Shown: positions 46,501-56,535, numbered from the stretch's first letter. The stretch is DNA of 64,000 bases from Yponomeuta sedellus (GCA_934045075.1 OW203726.1:10808027-10872026), one strand, 5' to 3'. Notes: generated by a model from the sequence alone, not told the origin. Numbers and translations: made by a program.

Positions 46501-49500
46501 AGAACTTTAGCCCACTCAACGATATCTACAACATAACTTAAAGCATTAAAGCTTAAAGCTTGTTAATATTAAATTCTAAAAATTGTACCAGTAAAAATTG
46601 TACTAAATAGTATTGAATGCCTAAAACTTAAAACATTTAATTGGCTTTAAGATAACGTCTTATTCCTATGAACCCGTCAAGAAAATACATTCCTTTCATG
46701 CATATTTTGGTTTCAGATGACGCGTTACCAAGATGAAATAACTCAGCAACAGATCAAATTAGAAATGGCTTTAGACGCTATGGTTGAAGCTATCGCCAAT
46801 ATTACTGGAGATCCACAGGGTAAAACAACGTTTTCCCATTTCTGTTTAAGCAACGTCTCATTTAATACCGTCAAAATCGCAACAAAATGGTAAAGTGAAT
46901 CTGCAGGATTATTTTTTAGGAATCCGTACCTCAAAAGGAAAAAACGGAACCCTTATAGGATCACTTTGTTGTACGTCTGTCCGTCCGTCCGTCCGTCTGT
47001 CAAGACCCTTTTTCTCAGGAACGCGTGGAGGTATGAAACTGAAATTTATATCAATTACTCAGGTCTACTGTCCCTTGAAGCTGTGAAAAAATCAAACTTG
47101 TAAGCCAACGCAATCAAAAGATACAGCCGTTTATGCCGCAAATTTTCGACACTTGCAAGGGAATCAAAACCTACAGGGTGCTTCCCGTGAACTCAGAATC
47201 TTGAAATTTGGTACGAAGCAACGTCTTATAGCATAGATAAAGGAAAAATTACGAAAACCATAAATTTTTAGTTACATCACATAATATATTTTTTTTTAAT
47301 AATTTTAAACTTACTACCCATTTCCTCATAAACGCGTAGAGGTATTAAATTGAAATTCATACCAAATACCCAGGTCTATAATACAGGTTTGTACGGAACC
47401 CTCGGTGCGCGAGTCTGACTCGCACTTGGCCGGTTTTTTGTGAAATGTCAAATCTACGCTAAAAATATCAAGAGATTATATAACGTAAATTATAATCTAT
47501 ATGTAACGTTTGTAAGATTATAGAACGGATTCTCTGAACCTACTTATCGAAATTCATTGTAATGCCATTGGGCATTACAGTACCCACATTAAATAGAACC
47601 TTATTATCTTGAAATAAAGTCCTAAACCGATGAAAAATTTATAATAACTACCCATCTCTCGCTTAGACTCCTTGAAAAACACTTTAAATTTAACATTATA
47701 ATTTACAATCAATGTCCATCCTGAAAGCCCATTGCTTGAAATTGGATAAACAGTTCGACGATTAACTGCCTCATCCTATCGAAACTTACAAACCTTACCT
47801 ATCTTTATAAGACTTCTGCTTATAAGCATATAGATTGTTTTTTCGTGACAATGTTACTGCAGATTATTTCATAATGACCAGTAAAGTAACCAAGTGCACA
47901 CGTGTAACTAAATGTTGATGTGCCGTTGAGTATTTAATAGTACATTACACAACTAGGGTGGTAATACAAAGAAAGGCCGAGCGAGGGACGTAAATATGCG
48001 ATCGAGAGCTTTTTTTATTACCTCCCGTGTTGTGTACATCTTTTTATGTCTACACTTGGCCAGAAAGCGGCTTTTTCCGTACGCGCAGCGTGCGGAAAAA
48101 GCCACTTTATTGCCAGGTGTGGCATAAAAGTTTATGCCACACCTGGCAATAAAGTGGCTTAACACACACCTGGCAATAAAGTGGCTTTTTCCGCACGCTG
48201 CGCGTACAGAAAAAGCCGCTTTCTGGCCAAGTGTAGACATAAAAAGATGTACACAACACGGGAGGTAATAAAGAAAGCTCTCGATCGCATATTTACGTCC
48301 CTCGCTTGCAGCTCGGGCCGCAAAATTCTGCGATCTCGGCCTTTCTTTGTATTACCACCCTAGTTATGTAATATACTATTACGGTGGCAAAGTCAAAAGC
48401 CTAAAGTCGATAGTTAGATAATAGACAAGCTGCTGTTGACTGTATTATACATTTGTTCTTATTTAGGAAATCATGGTTGTATTCTTTTTTCTGATTGTGC
48501 AATAAAGTGGTCTCTATCTATCTACTTTGTGTGTTTCTGTAGTGGTGCAAACAAAACAACCTTTCGTGTATTTTTTTCAGGTGTCGAAAAATTAACTAGT
48601 AATCTCTTGGTTACCAAAAATGATCTTGATACCTTGTCATTAGCACAACGAGACCTTCAAGATATGCTGAACAACCTAAAATTGGACCTCAGAGTGCGTA
48701 CTTATATGAATAAGCCATTCTGTATAAATGCAAACTTTTCAGTCAATACAGGCTGTGCTAAAGTCCAGTCACTTACATGGTCTTGGCTTGGCACTTGTTC
48801 AGGGCAATGGAAAACCAATAATGCCCATGCTTGCTCCAAAAAACCGCTACCTACGTGGTAAATGAAAAAAACACTAAGAGCCACTTGCACAAGCCCGTAA
48901 ATCTAGTTTTAAAACAAATTAAACTGGGTTCTCAATACAAAAAACTATCAAATTTGTACTAAATCTAGATTTAAGAGAACTGCGCAAGCGGCCCTAAGTC
49001 ATGTGCAATAAAGTATAATCACCGAATTTCATCACATAAAAGTAAAATTAATTATATACTCTTTAACAGCTCCGGCTCTATCAACCCCATGTCGCAAGTT
49101 GACCAGGCTAAAATGCAAGCCCACAAATTCACTAATTTTATAAATCCAGCGAAGGCCACTCTAAAGTCACTTTACAGTGACCTTCGATGAGCTCAGGTGG
49201 AAAACGTAATTTTAATTTTTAATAAAATATTTCTTGCTATCTTTCAGGAGCTGCGGAGACAAGTGCATTTGCTCCTCAGTCATAAAGCGGACCGCAAACA
49301 AGTATCTGAAGCACTAAAAGGGAAGGCTACTATTGCGGAATTGAATCAAGTAGTCTCATACGAAGAATTTTCAGGCGTTATGATTGAATTCGCCAATCTT
49401 ATGTCACTAGCTTATGACAAATTCAATAACCAAGAGCAAAGCTGGCAGGTGAGCCAAATTATGTATTTCCATAAATATACTTATAATATTGAACAAAACC

Positions 49501-52500
49501 TCGGAATCCATTGACGAATATAAAAATCCCCGTAAATTCCACCATACTTTTTAGCAACACCCTGTTTGATGATGTAAGCTAGTTTTGGTTTCCTTCTTTC
49601 CAACGTAGATTGCAATTGACGAGTTAGTGAAATGTCTAAACAAGAAAGCGAGCATTAATTCCATGAGAGGTCTATCCGACGACATTACGAACAACATCAA
49701 CTTCTTGCGCAATAAGACAAAATACATATCAGACATCGTCGGTGAACCACGCATGGGTTCTACAAGCAGACAAATAGAGCGAGATGGCACATGCTTATGT
49801 TGTGATACGAGGGTGCCTGAATTGACGGTGCGTCGGACTGCTGGAGCTGACAATGTTAAGGCTTCTGCTGAGACTAGCGTAAAAAAGTCTAAGCAAAAAG
49901 CTGGCGGAGACCGCATACTTTGCTATCCTGGACAAACTCCTAATCATGACTTGGATCCAAGGTATGTAATGTCGTTTATATCTGACGATGTCTTTGCTCC
50001 GGGGGCGCAAACGAAATAAATAATTATTATTTATTTCGTTACTTAAGTAAAATATTTGGCAGAGTTTATTTTTGAAAACAATAATTATTATTGTTTTCAA
50101 TAATAAACTCTGGCAAATATTTTACTTTATAGTTATAAAGTATTATAGAATACGGTTTTCATTAATTTCAGTGATGACAATACATTGAAAAATGTGCCGA
50201 AAAAAGTGTTTCTTTGACAGTTTTTTTTTTAAATTTCGGGCTGACATTGTTTTAATTTTAACATAATTCAATGATTGGAAGACTGCTGATTATCTTCAAT
50301 ATTCTACATACCTAATTGAAAAGCAATAATTCAACCTTATTTCGTGCGGTGGTTCAAAAAGTAATGGAACTCGTATGATCCGTGACCAATTTTCCGAGCT
50401 CACCAGTAAATGAGCTACGTCACTCAGCTGATAAAGCTGATTTACAAGCACCTGCTCTTTTATTATCGTAAAATCTTAAAAGTTGAATAATAATAACTCA
50501 GGTACAACATTGGAAAACACGTGAAACATATTAAAATATTAAAATTTTCGTCTTTTACCTTATTATTTACGCGATCCGACCAGTTTTCACACACATTAAT
50601 CCGTCGAGCTGCCGGTACGACCTACGTCTCTACGCCGTCTCAAGTCTGCTGACAAACTTTTGACTAAGCTTTTCGGATCAGAACGAGACCTAGGGCGCTG
50701 TTACCTAAGTCTTCCGCTATGTAGAGTAGTCCGATTTAACCGGCTCTAAACTGTCATCTAACAATTTTTGAACTAAAACTTTCGTAAGCACAACACATTG
50801 TAGACTTTTAGTCCGAATCTACTTACGGGTGTTGTTATATCGGAAGAGTCCGACCAGGTTTCGCTCCGATTTGCAGAGCTTAATCATGGTGAGTAGAGAC
50901 GGAGCTCGCGTCGTCAGTTGCTCGTCTCACACTCTTCCGATATAACAACACCCGTAAGTAGATCCGGATTAAAAGTCTACAATGTCATCTAACAGTTCGT
51001 CAGATCATATATTGTGACACTTTGGAGTTGGAGTGGCCAAAATGGTTAACCCGATAGAGTGGATAGTGATAGTCAAAGAGCTGGTCCTTTAGTAAATTAA
51101 TCCGGATTAACATTTATGTTGAATCGTTCCTAAATATTTATTTATCTCTCTTTATTTGGGGGTGAAGAAATATTTGGTACTTGGGAACGATTTTTTATGT
51201 TTCAGGTCAGCGTTTTGTGACCACTACTGCGGTGCACCAGCGCTAAATGGCGGTGTGCCTGAAAATGTTACTGCACCGGTATTCATTCCTAAAGAAATTA
51301 TCGTCAAACCTTTATCAAAGATGGAAGTAAAAAAGGTAAGGTTTAGTTTTAGTCGATCTTTACACGCGTGCCTATACGCGAGTTATGTGGGTAGTATTAT
51401 TAAGGGTTTATTCCACTACAATACCCATTGCTGGGATTTCAAGGATTTGTAAACGTTTTGTTCACAAATCGCCAATGCCATTGCCAATACTAAGACAATG
51501 GGGATTTGTGAACAGAAATTATAAAGTACAGTTACCTAGTTACTGTAACTTTGTAACACTGTAAAGTTAACCTGGTATCGACAGTATAGACGACAGAAGA
51601 TTATCTTTGTTCCATTGTTCGCCATGAAAGTAAAGTGCTCGATCGCAAATGTTCAAAAGTTGAAGTGCTACTATATAGTCTTCACGGCCAACAGCACACA
51701 GAGCTTAATATGTTAGTAGAGTCACCTCGTCGCAACTGAGTGCCCGGATGTAAAAGTTGATGTACTAAGTTTTTGCATAGATACGTACTTTATTACATTA
51801 CTTACTAAAGTCAAATAATCTGTGGTAAAGTCTAGAGGGATTTAATTTAGCGTTATTTATAAAACATAATTTCTTTAAAATGCTCCTCAGAGGCTCTTTA
51901 AATAATCTGTGGTTACCTCTTTCCCTCTACCACAGACTATTTAAACTTCCTTTGAGGAGTGTTTCAGAGGTTTCGTATTTCTATAAGCCTTAAGTTTTTG
52001 TTAAACATTTCCTTCGTTGTATCAACATAACTACTTAGTTCAATTATTAATTAATCAAAACAATTAAAAAATATTACTTTTTGCTGTTCTTTTTCTTTTG
52101 TAATTTCCACTTTATTAAAACATTAGTTTTGTCACAGAAGCCAGAAGAGAAACCAGGAGTCGGTCGAAAGCCTTGTTTGCCGTGTAACCCGCCACCGAGT
52201 ACCAGTTTGCAGGAATCCAGAGTACCAATCAATAAACCAGGTAATTAAAACCACTATTACACTCCGATAGAATCAGCCTAATCGATATAGATAGTCGACA
52301 GCAAGTAAAGCTTGCAAAGACACCATTTGTTCATTGAACAGATTACACGGAAATATTGTAGAGTTTGTACCGATCGGTAGGGGTATAAAGTTGTAGTAGG
52401 TATGTGCCAATTCTCGCCCTTCGTGGACAGAGCAAAATGCGTCTGCAGTTGATTTATTCAAAAATATTCATGAAGTAAACGTAAACGCCCTCTATACTGA

Positions 52501-52911
52501 ACTTTTTAGGGTTCCCAAGGAACCCTTAATTTCAGACCGTCTGTCCGCGGTTTCACAGAGAGACGAGTACTAGAAAGCTGACACTTAGCATAGATATGTA
52601 TACCTTTGCTTAATCATGCGGATAATATATAAACTTACCTAATAGAAAAAAAATATGGTGAACTAGTGAACAAGTAACTTGAGAAAAACTTCGCTAAAAA
52701 TTACTTTAGTGAAATTGTTAGTTCTGCAACATTAGCTAAAAAAATATCCCTTCTTCAACGGAAACCTACACTACGCGTGCCCTGCCCCTAGGCCGGGCAG
52801 CGGAACTCAGATCTTGCATTCAAATATTTTACAATTTATACGTACTCCTGAATAGCCAGACAAAATTTCGTTTCAGAAGAATCTCCATCTGCTATGGATT
52901 CACTACGGTGA
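34595..52911 (+). CDS. Gene C: giant QRICH2/C16orf96-like protein with YDKNG repeats, complete
   Basis: Sixteen exons: 34595-34657, 37473-37871, 38176-38230, 38318-38344, 39086-39124, 39219-39520, 39607-45131, 45608-45714, 45824-45936, 46717-46819, 48581-48693, 49248-49448, 49609-49961, 51206-51335, 52138-52240, 52877-52911. They join in phase to 2,555 residues plus stop. The first exon (MTTSTIMSIRELITLAFGDK) matches gene B's in length. The N-terminal module is RVNFKHIETVLYVMARQL…VTEVKIHA. Residues about 296-2137 come from the one huge repeat exon. The C-terminus has the family coiled coil, CLCCDTRVP, CYPGQTPNHDLDPR, CDHYCGA and PCLPCNPPP. A cytoskeletal or sperm-tail role is inferred from the family only. 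Introns 1 and 2 are full of repeats. Confidence 0.83.
35103..35585 (+). mobile_element. 5S-derived SINE interrupted by a LINE 3' end
   Basis: Head GCGCTCGTGGCCAAGTCGAACC, 5S-like GCTGGATGGGTGATCGTCCC, tail …GTGCCCCTGCAGTGAGCACATACAAGG. At 35,359-35,460 a foreign segment is inserted between two copies of CTGTCTTACAAC (12-bp duplication). In gene C intron 1. Confidence 0.8.
35359..35460 (-). mobile_element. 5'-truncated LINE insertion with poly(A) and 12-bp TSD
   Basis: Read on the minus strand the insert ends …GTTCCTCCTGAGTTAAG followed by nine A, then the duplicated GTTGTAAGACAG. This is target-primed insertion of about 100 bp of a retrotransposon 3' end. The minus frame SDITTALPRSGGTRNRVPPE may be the end of its ORF2. 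Confidence 0.7.
35706..35785. repeat. Hairpin around CTGTTAACAG
   Basis: CTGTTAATCTACTGTTAACAGCTG (35,706) is matched by CAGCTGTTAACAGTAGATTAAC (35,764-35,785). Small MITE or MITE remnant in gene C intron 1. Confidence 0.65.
36115..37060. mobile_element. Inverted array of tRNA-like fold-back elements
   Basis: One minus-oriented unit (about 36,115-36,445) is followed by two plus-oriented units (to 37,060, period about 308 bp). Each plus unit contains the 72-nt tRNA-like body GCCCATTGGCTCAATTGGTA…GGGTTCGAATCCCGGCATGGGTG (36,601-36,672 and 36,909-36,980). It has good D and T arms but C instead of U at position 33. Around it are CGTGAGTC and the arms GCCTCTAAATAGG and GCACGGGTTAGTGCATTAAAA. The whole block can fold into a stem of some hundreds of bp. 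In gene C intron 1. Confidence 0.8.
37916..38165 (+). mobile_element. tRNA-derived SINE
   Basis: TTGGCCTAGCGGTACCACG…GGTCTTGGGTTCGATTCCTACTGGGG is a tRNA-like head (A box, B box). The body GGGTATGTGTATTTCCATATTTGTG follows. It starts about 45 bp after the donor of gene C exon 2 and fills most of the intron. The copy at 58,121 is a relative. Confidence 0.7.
38697..38812 (+). mobile_element. LINE 3' end, same family as 4,442-5,034
   Basis: AACGTTGATGAAGCGAAGGTGATATGTCAGGACCGTGGCAAGTGG encodes the NVDE.KV.CQDRGKW end also seen at 4,462-4,560 (minus), followed by GTGTGTATGTATT. Gene C intron. Confidence 0.75.
38955..39035 (+). repeat. Terminal piece of the GGAACCC repeat
   Basis: TACGGAACCCTCGGTCCGTGAGTTCGACTCACCCAAC matches the end of 46,905-47,445 (GGAACCCTCGGTGCGCGAGTCTGACTCGCAC). 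Short fragment in gene C intron 4. Confidence 0.55.
39607..45131 (+). CDS. Gene C exon 7: 5.5-kb exon of YDKNG repeats
   Basis: The acceptor CCTAG at 39,606 and the donor CTCAA|GTAAGT at 45,132 bound one 5,525-bp open exon (1,841 residues, no internal stop). The first ~250 residues are charged and non-repetitive and include a Cys/His cluster CMRIFKGKLVCDHEKCTSHC near 40,024-40,085. The repeat part follows to about 44,930. The exon ends in a basic Ser/Arg stretch (RRSWRYSSSSIVDLVSRRSG). In gene A the equivalent position holds a 188-bp exon and in gene B two exons of 289 and 58 bp, so this expansion is private to gene C. Confidence 0.85.
40371..44930 (+). repeat. About 40 copies of a 30-residue (90-bp) YDKNG/PIPWS repeat
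   Basis: Consensus in two halves: YDKNGKLIPR-VYDKDGKPIP-WSKIDDxDxV, 30 residues per full unit. Good in-register runs lie at about 41,710-42,270, 42,790-43,240 and 43,740-44,470 (eight or so full units in the last). Degenerate or half units lie elsewhere, and a non-repetitive spacer at about 42,285-42,780. Each half begins Tyr-Asp-Lys-x-Gly and ends Ile-Pro, suggesting a chain of beta-hairpins. DNA copies differ at many silent sites, so selection is on the protein. Superficially like bacterial YD repeats, but period and conserved sites differ. I recognise no named domain. Confidence 0.8.
45175..45212 (-). mobile_element. Short lepidopteran retroposon tail fragment
   Basis: CCTCATTAGGGGAGGGCTATGTCCAACAG is the reverse complement of the phrase GGACATAGCCCTCCCCTAATGAG found at 61,811-61,833. 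Confidence 0.65.
46150..46283. mobile_element. Rearranged copy of tRNA-like fold-back element
   Basis: ACACTATTT…TTAATGCACTAACCCGTGCTAAGG joined directly to GGTACGGATAGCCAGAGGTTGCGGGTTCGAATCCC…GCCTCTAAATAGG. The tRNA-like 5' half is missing. In gene C intron 9. Confidence 0.72.
46905..47445 (+). repeat. Dispersed lepidopteran GGAACCCTTATAGG repeat, long copy
   Basis: Runs from GTACCTCAAAAGG…CGGAACCCTTATAGGATCACTTTG through a (CCGT) run and GTCAAGACCCTTTTTCTCAGG to GGAACCCTCGGTGCGCGAGTCTGACTCGCACTTGGCCGG, whose end is a short hairpin. It is the longest copy here; 9,035-9,475 is a second. Gene C intron 10. Confidence 0.7.
47935..48381. mobile_element. Large palindromic fold-back element (MITE)
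   Basis: Ends TAATAGTACATTACACAACTAGG and its near complement. Inside, GCTCTCGATCGCATATTTACGTCCC, GTGTTGTGTACATCTTTTTATG, GGCCAGAAAGCGGCTTTTTC and GCCACTTTATTGCCAGGTGT appear in mirrored order around a centre near 48,130. Almost the whole 447 bp can pair. Small ORFs on both strands are products of the symmetry. A broken relative is at 63,199-63,306. Gene C intron 10. Confidence 0.82.
48494..48530 (+). repeat. LINE-like tail GTGCAATAAAG plus TCTA repeat
   Basis: TGATTGTGCAATAAAGTGGTCTCTATCTATCTAC parallels 11,597-11,632 (GGTTGTGCAATAAAGAGTTCTCTATCTATC). The AATAAA lies inside gene C intron 10, so it could act as a premature poly(A) site. Confidence 0.55.
48876..49000. mobile_element. Small MITE with GAGCCACTTGCACAAG ends
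   Basis: TAAGAGCCACTTGCACAAGCCC…AAATCTAG is mirrored imperfectly by CTAGATTT…GAACTGCGCAAGCGGCCCTAAG. In a gene C intron. Confidence 0.6.
50010..50128. repeat. Two adjacent near-perfect palindromes in a gene C intron
   Basis: 50,010-50,040 is AACGAAATAAATAAT-TATTATTTATTTCGTT. 50,045-50,128 has AAGTAAAATATTTG-GCAGAGTTTATT…GAAAACAATAAT and the inverse arm ending CAAATATTTTACTT. The second pairs over about 40 bp with one or two mismatches. Lies just after the exon coding CLCCDTR. The two stems could form a strong RNA structure. Confidence 0.8.
50797..50983. mobile_element. MITE with about 50-bp inverted repeats
   Basis: ATTGTAGACTTTTAGTCCG…CTTACGGGTGTTGTTATATCGG (50,797 on) pairs with CCGATATAACAACACCCGTAAG…CGGATTAAAAGTCTACAAT (ending 50,983). 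The centre has GACCAGGTTTCGCTC. Gene C intron 13. Confidence 0.78.
51880..51961. repeat. Imperfect hairpin, Gene C intron
   Basis: ATGCTCCTCAGAGGCTCTTTAAATAATCTGTGGT pairs with ACCACAGACTATTTAAAC…TTTGAGGAGTGTTT, with loop TACCTCTTTCCCTCT. Confidence 0.6.
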
Positions 52912-53436
52912 ATCAGTGAAGATCTACCGACAGATTAATTAATACGAACACCTACAATCAAATGTATGTGATGGGGGCTCAGGGCTCCATGAGGTTTAAT
53001 AGACCCACAAATTGAAAACATATTTATTTACAGATATTTTTTGCAAAAAGTATCGGATCAATCACTCCATAAGTTAAAGTGGTTTTTAGGACCCACGACC
53101 GAGAATATTTTTGCTGAAAACGGCCGTTTTTTGACGTTAGTACGATCGTACAGTCTGTTAGCTTTTAGAATATACCTACCTCGGCTACTATCGGATAAAC
53201 CGATTAAATTGCAATGAGGTGTTTATTTTGTATTGTTATTTATAACTTTACATAACTTTTCCAAATAGTGAAGAAAAGTTACAGAGCAGGTATTACCTAG
53301 TATTAGGTAGGTACACTCGTGTGCTTACGGCGAAAACTAAAGCCCACTCTAGAGCCCGACGTAGGTATATTCTAAGAGCTAACAGACTGTAGACCAAGTT
53401 ATTTTGCCTTAGAAGATAATCTTTTTTTCCCTTTCG

Positions 53437-53913
53437 GCCGCCATGGCAACTAAACTTCGCAACCGGTTGCGAATAAAGTTTTTTTTTTTATTTAGGAATT
53501 TTTCAAAAACGCTAGTTGCAGTAGAAGAATCTATTTTCCTCTTACGCAACCATGTAGTAATGTAGTCCGCGTCTAATACAATAATATAACAAACACTGCT
53601 CTATAAGTTTATTTGAAAATAACTCTGGCCAGGAATTCTAGAAATAGGATTTATATACAGATTGACCGCAAAGATTGTCAACAAATGAATAAAACTTCCT
53701 ATTACTTCTGTCGCAACCAGTTGCCAAGAAAGGATATAAAATCCTTTTACACAACTGGTTGAGAAACTCAGTTGCCATGGCGGATAAAGTATTCTTTGTT
53801 GGCAACTAGTTGCGAATAAAGAGAAAAAATTCTTTATTCGCAACTAGTTGCCAACAAAGAATAAAAATTCCTTTTTCACAACCGGTTGCGAAATTTAGTT
53901 GCCATGACGGCCG
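53437..53913. repeat. Fold-back repeat with CGCAACCGGTTGCG palindromes, left block
   Basis: Bounded by CGGCCGCCATGGCAACTAAA and the mirrored TTTAGTTGCCATGACGGCCG. Inside are palindromes CGCAACCGGTTGCG, CGCAACCAGTTGCC, GGCAACTAGTTGCG, CGCAACTAGTTGCC and CAACCGGTTGCG, separated by AATAAAG or AAGAATAAA-type spacers. Confidence 0.7.
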
Positions 53914-54439
53914 AAAGGTTTTTTTCATCGGTAGCGCTAATAAACCTCTTGGAGTACCTATGTAATTTAGGTAGTACCTACGGTCTTTTTTATAAAAAAC
54001 ACTACTCCAGAAAATACTCAATAAACGCCGATGTTACCCTCCTTCGAGCTTCGCCGCAGTCAGGTAAAAAGAGTCTGTGGTGAAGATTTTACAAGGAAAA
54101 GACTAATCAGAAATTAAATACTTACACTAACATTGAGGAGTGATTTTAAGAAATCTTGCCCTTATAAATAAGGCCGATATGTAATCTTTATTAAATACGT
54201 AATTCTTCTATGTTTTAGAATTTATTTAATTGGATGTATTATATTCCAAGACAGATTATTCATACAAATATTTACTTTATTTTCTATTGTGCTCTTTATT
54301 ACCTACTGTTTATACCTACTATAAATATGTTTTATTGCGACAATAAAGGTTATGTTATCAATAAGTATGTAATGAATTGTTTTAATTGAGGCAAAAGCAA
54401 GAACGTCTTACCCATTAGACACTACAGAGTTGATACGTT

Positions 54440-55560
54440 CATGTCGGCCCTTTAGACGGAGCTTACACGTTCATCAAGCACGGATTGATGCCAGACTGAT
54501 GAAGCATTAAAGTATCGAATATCCCGTCAAGGTTGAGTTTACCCGTTCAGTCTGACGTCAGTCAATTCCATCAGTCTGGTTAGACTAATTGTCTATTCAG
54601 TCGACTGATGGACCAGACTGACGGATATTCGCATATTTTGATGCTCAATCCCCTCCGGCCGTTTTTGCAACTGCGTTTCGTAACTGGCTGCGAAACAAGA
54701 ATGTTTATTCTTTTTTCGAAACCAGTTGCGAATCAAGAAAACTTTTTCCTTAGCCCCAACTAGGCATCCTAATGGTTATGTTTCGCAACCAGTTGCAGTA
54801 AAAGATTATTTTTTCCTTATTCGCAACCATCTTTGTCTATTTCATGACACTAGGTATATTTTGTTGATTCGTATTACAAACTTTTCAAAAAGACATAGAA
54901 GGTTGGCATACAATAACTAATAAATACATAAGTCTCACTTACTAGACGTCTTGAGCACAGAGTCTACCTGCTTTGATTTAAGTAAAGTCAGTAACAAAAA
55001 AAAAGAATATGAAGAAATAGACGAAAAAATAAGTTTAAGCTTTAGAGGACTTAAAAACCGGAAAAAATTGCTTGAGACACTGCACAGATATGATATGTCC
55101 ATATGAAATCTGAAATCTGAAGAAGGCCTTCCAAAAAAAACTTATTTTATTTTAGTTTATTTTATTAGGTTAAGAGAACTACATATATTATGTTACGTAA
55201 TTAATATTTCTTATAATTTAATTTCCTTTCTTTTTGAATTATTATGTTAGCCTTTGGTTGCGAATAAGGAAATGAATTTCTCCCATCGCAACACTGTAAG
55301 TTTGGTATTCACCGTACATTCTTTGTTCGCAACCAAGTTGCGGCTAAGGAAATTCTTCTTGATTCGCAACTGGTTGCGAACAAGGAATAAACATTCTTGT
55401 TTCGCAGCCAGTTACGAAACGCAGTTGCGAAAACTGCCTGAGAGGCTTAATCAGTCTGGCATCAATCCGAGCGTGATCAAGGTCACGGACTGAACTAAAC
55501 GTGTAAACTCCGTCTCAGTCTGCCCTTCTATTACCTACGTAACATTCCACTATCGAGTGG
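54440..55560. repeat. Nested fold-back repeats, right block
   Basis: Outer arms: GACGGAGCTTACACGTTCA…CGGATTGATGCCAGACTGATGAAGC on the left, GCTTAATCAGTCTGGCATCAATCCG…ACGTGTAAACTCCGTCTC on the right (55,446-55,516). Inner arms are GCAACTGCGTTTCGTAACTGGCTGCG…CAAGAATG at 54,669 and CATTCTTG…CGCAGCCAGTTACG…CGCAGTTGCG at 55,392. More GCAACNNGTTGC palindromes lie between. Confidence 0.65.
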
Positions 55561-55914
55561 AATGTAGGACGACTTCAAAGTGTCAAAATATGTATGCATT
55601 TAACAGCTGAAGTAGCTTAAAATGTAAAAATCATCATAACTCAATCCAGTGGATACCTTCATAATTAGGCCCTAGGGCATTAAGGGCAAATGGATACATT
55701 TTTTGACACTTTGGAGTAGTCTAAATGATTCACTCGATAGAGTGGAATGTTACGTAATAGAAGGGCTGGTCCATCAGTGTCCACTGAATAGACAATCAGT
55801 CTGCCGTGACTAACCAGACTGGTGGAATTGACTGACGCCATACTGAATGTGTAAACTCCGTCTTAGTTACCCACCTGCTTACAACAATTTATCAATTATT
55901 ATTTCCTTGCAATG

Positions 55915-56040
55915 CAATAGGGACCACGAGAAATAGTTTATCCCTCGTGGACCCATTGATGACGAATAACGGGACCACGAAGGATAGTTATCCCTCGTGG
56001 ACCCGTTAACGGGACATAATAATGGGACCACCAGAAAACA
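55915..56040. repeat. Second copy of CCCGTTAACGGG / GGGACCACGAG repeat
   Basis: TAGGGACCACGAGAAATAG, TATCCCTCGTGGACCCATTGATGACG and TCGTGGACCCGTTAACGGGAC match 12,905-13,217 in mirrored order. Confidence 0.65.
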
Positions 56041-56535
56041 CCCACATTTACTAGGCCACCCACAAATACCGAGCACCAGCACTCCTATTACGTAGCACTC
56101 CACTCTATCGAGTGAAGCATTTAGACGACTCCTTTAAAAAAAAAATTATGCACATGATAGCCGGAGTAGCTTAAAAAAAGTAAAAATTAACGTCACTCAA
56201 CTTAGTCGATACTTAAGTAATAATGCCCCTGAGCGTGATCTACAAGTCAACACAGTCAAGCTGCTAAGTTGTCTGTCAAGTGTCAACTGTTGTCTGTCAC
56301 GCACAAAATCTCTTCTTAGTCTATGAAAAAGAAAATTGTTTGGATTTGTGGATTTGTGACGGAACTGAACTGGCGAATATTTGTGATATTTTATTTTTCG
56401 ATCGACTGTATTTCGAAAATAAGGTGCTCCTTCATTATTTACTGTTCGTGGGAAATCATCTGAACTAACCTTCTATAATTTAACTGCTGCATTCGTGATC
56501 TTTCAGTGAAAACATAACCTAACTCAATCACTGAA

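Larger units (their letters stand above)
52912..56535. other. Intergenic C-EIF2B3, repeat-rich, no gene
   Basis: No ORF that I believe. 52,912-53,430 shows nothing recognisable. Then come clusters of GCAACNNGTTGC palindromes (53,437-53,913 and 54,655-55,430), a fold-back with TCAGTCTGG/TGACTGACG pieces (54,440-54,660, 55,440-55,560, 55,745-55,870), the GGGACCACGAG repeat (55,915-56,040) and unique DNA from about 56,230 that must hold the EIF2B3 promoter. Confidence 0.6.

Noticed and set aside
47953..48363. ORFs of 95 and 60 residues with similar sequence
   Set aside because: Symmetry products of the palindromic MITE.
53437..55430. CRISPR-like array
   Set aside because: Short palindromes at irregular spacing in a eukaryotic genome; no uniform repeat-spacer pattern.
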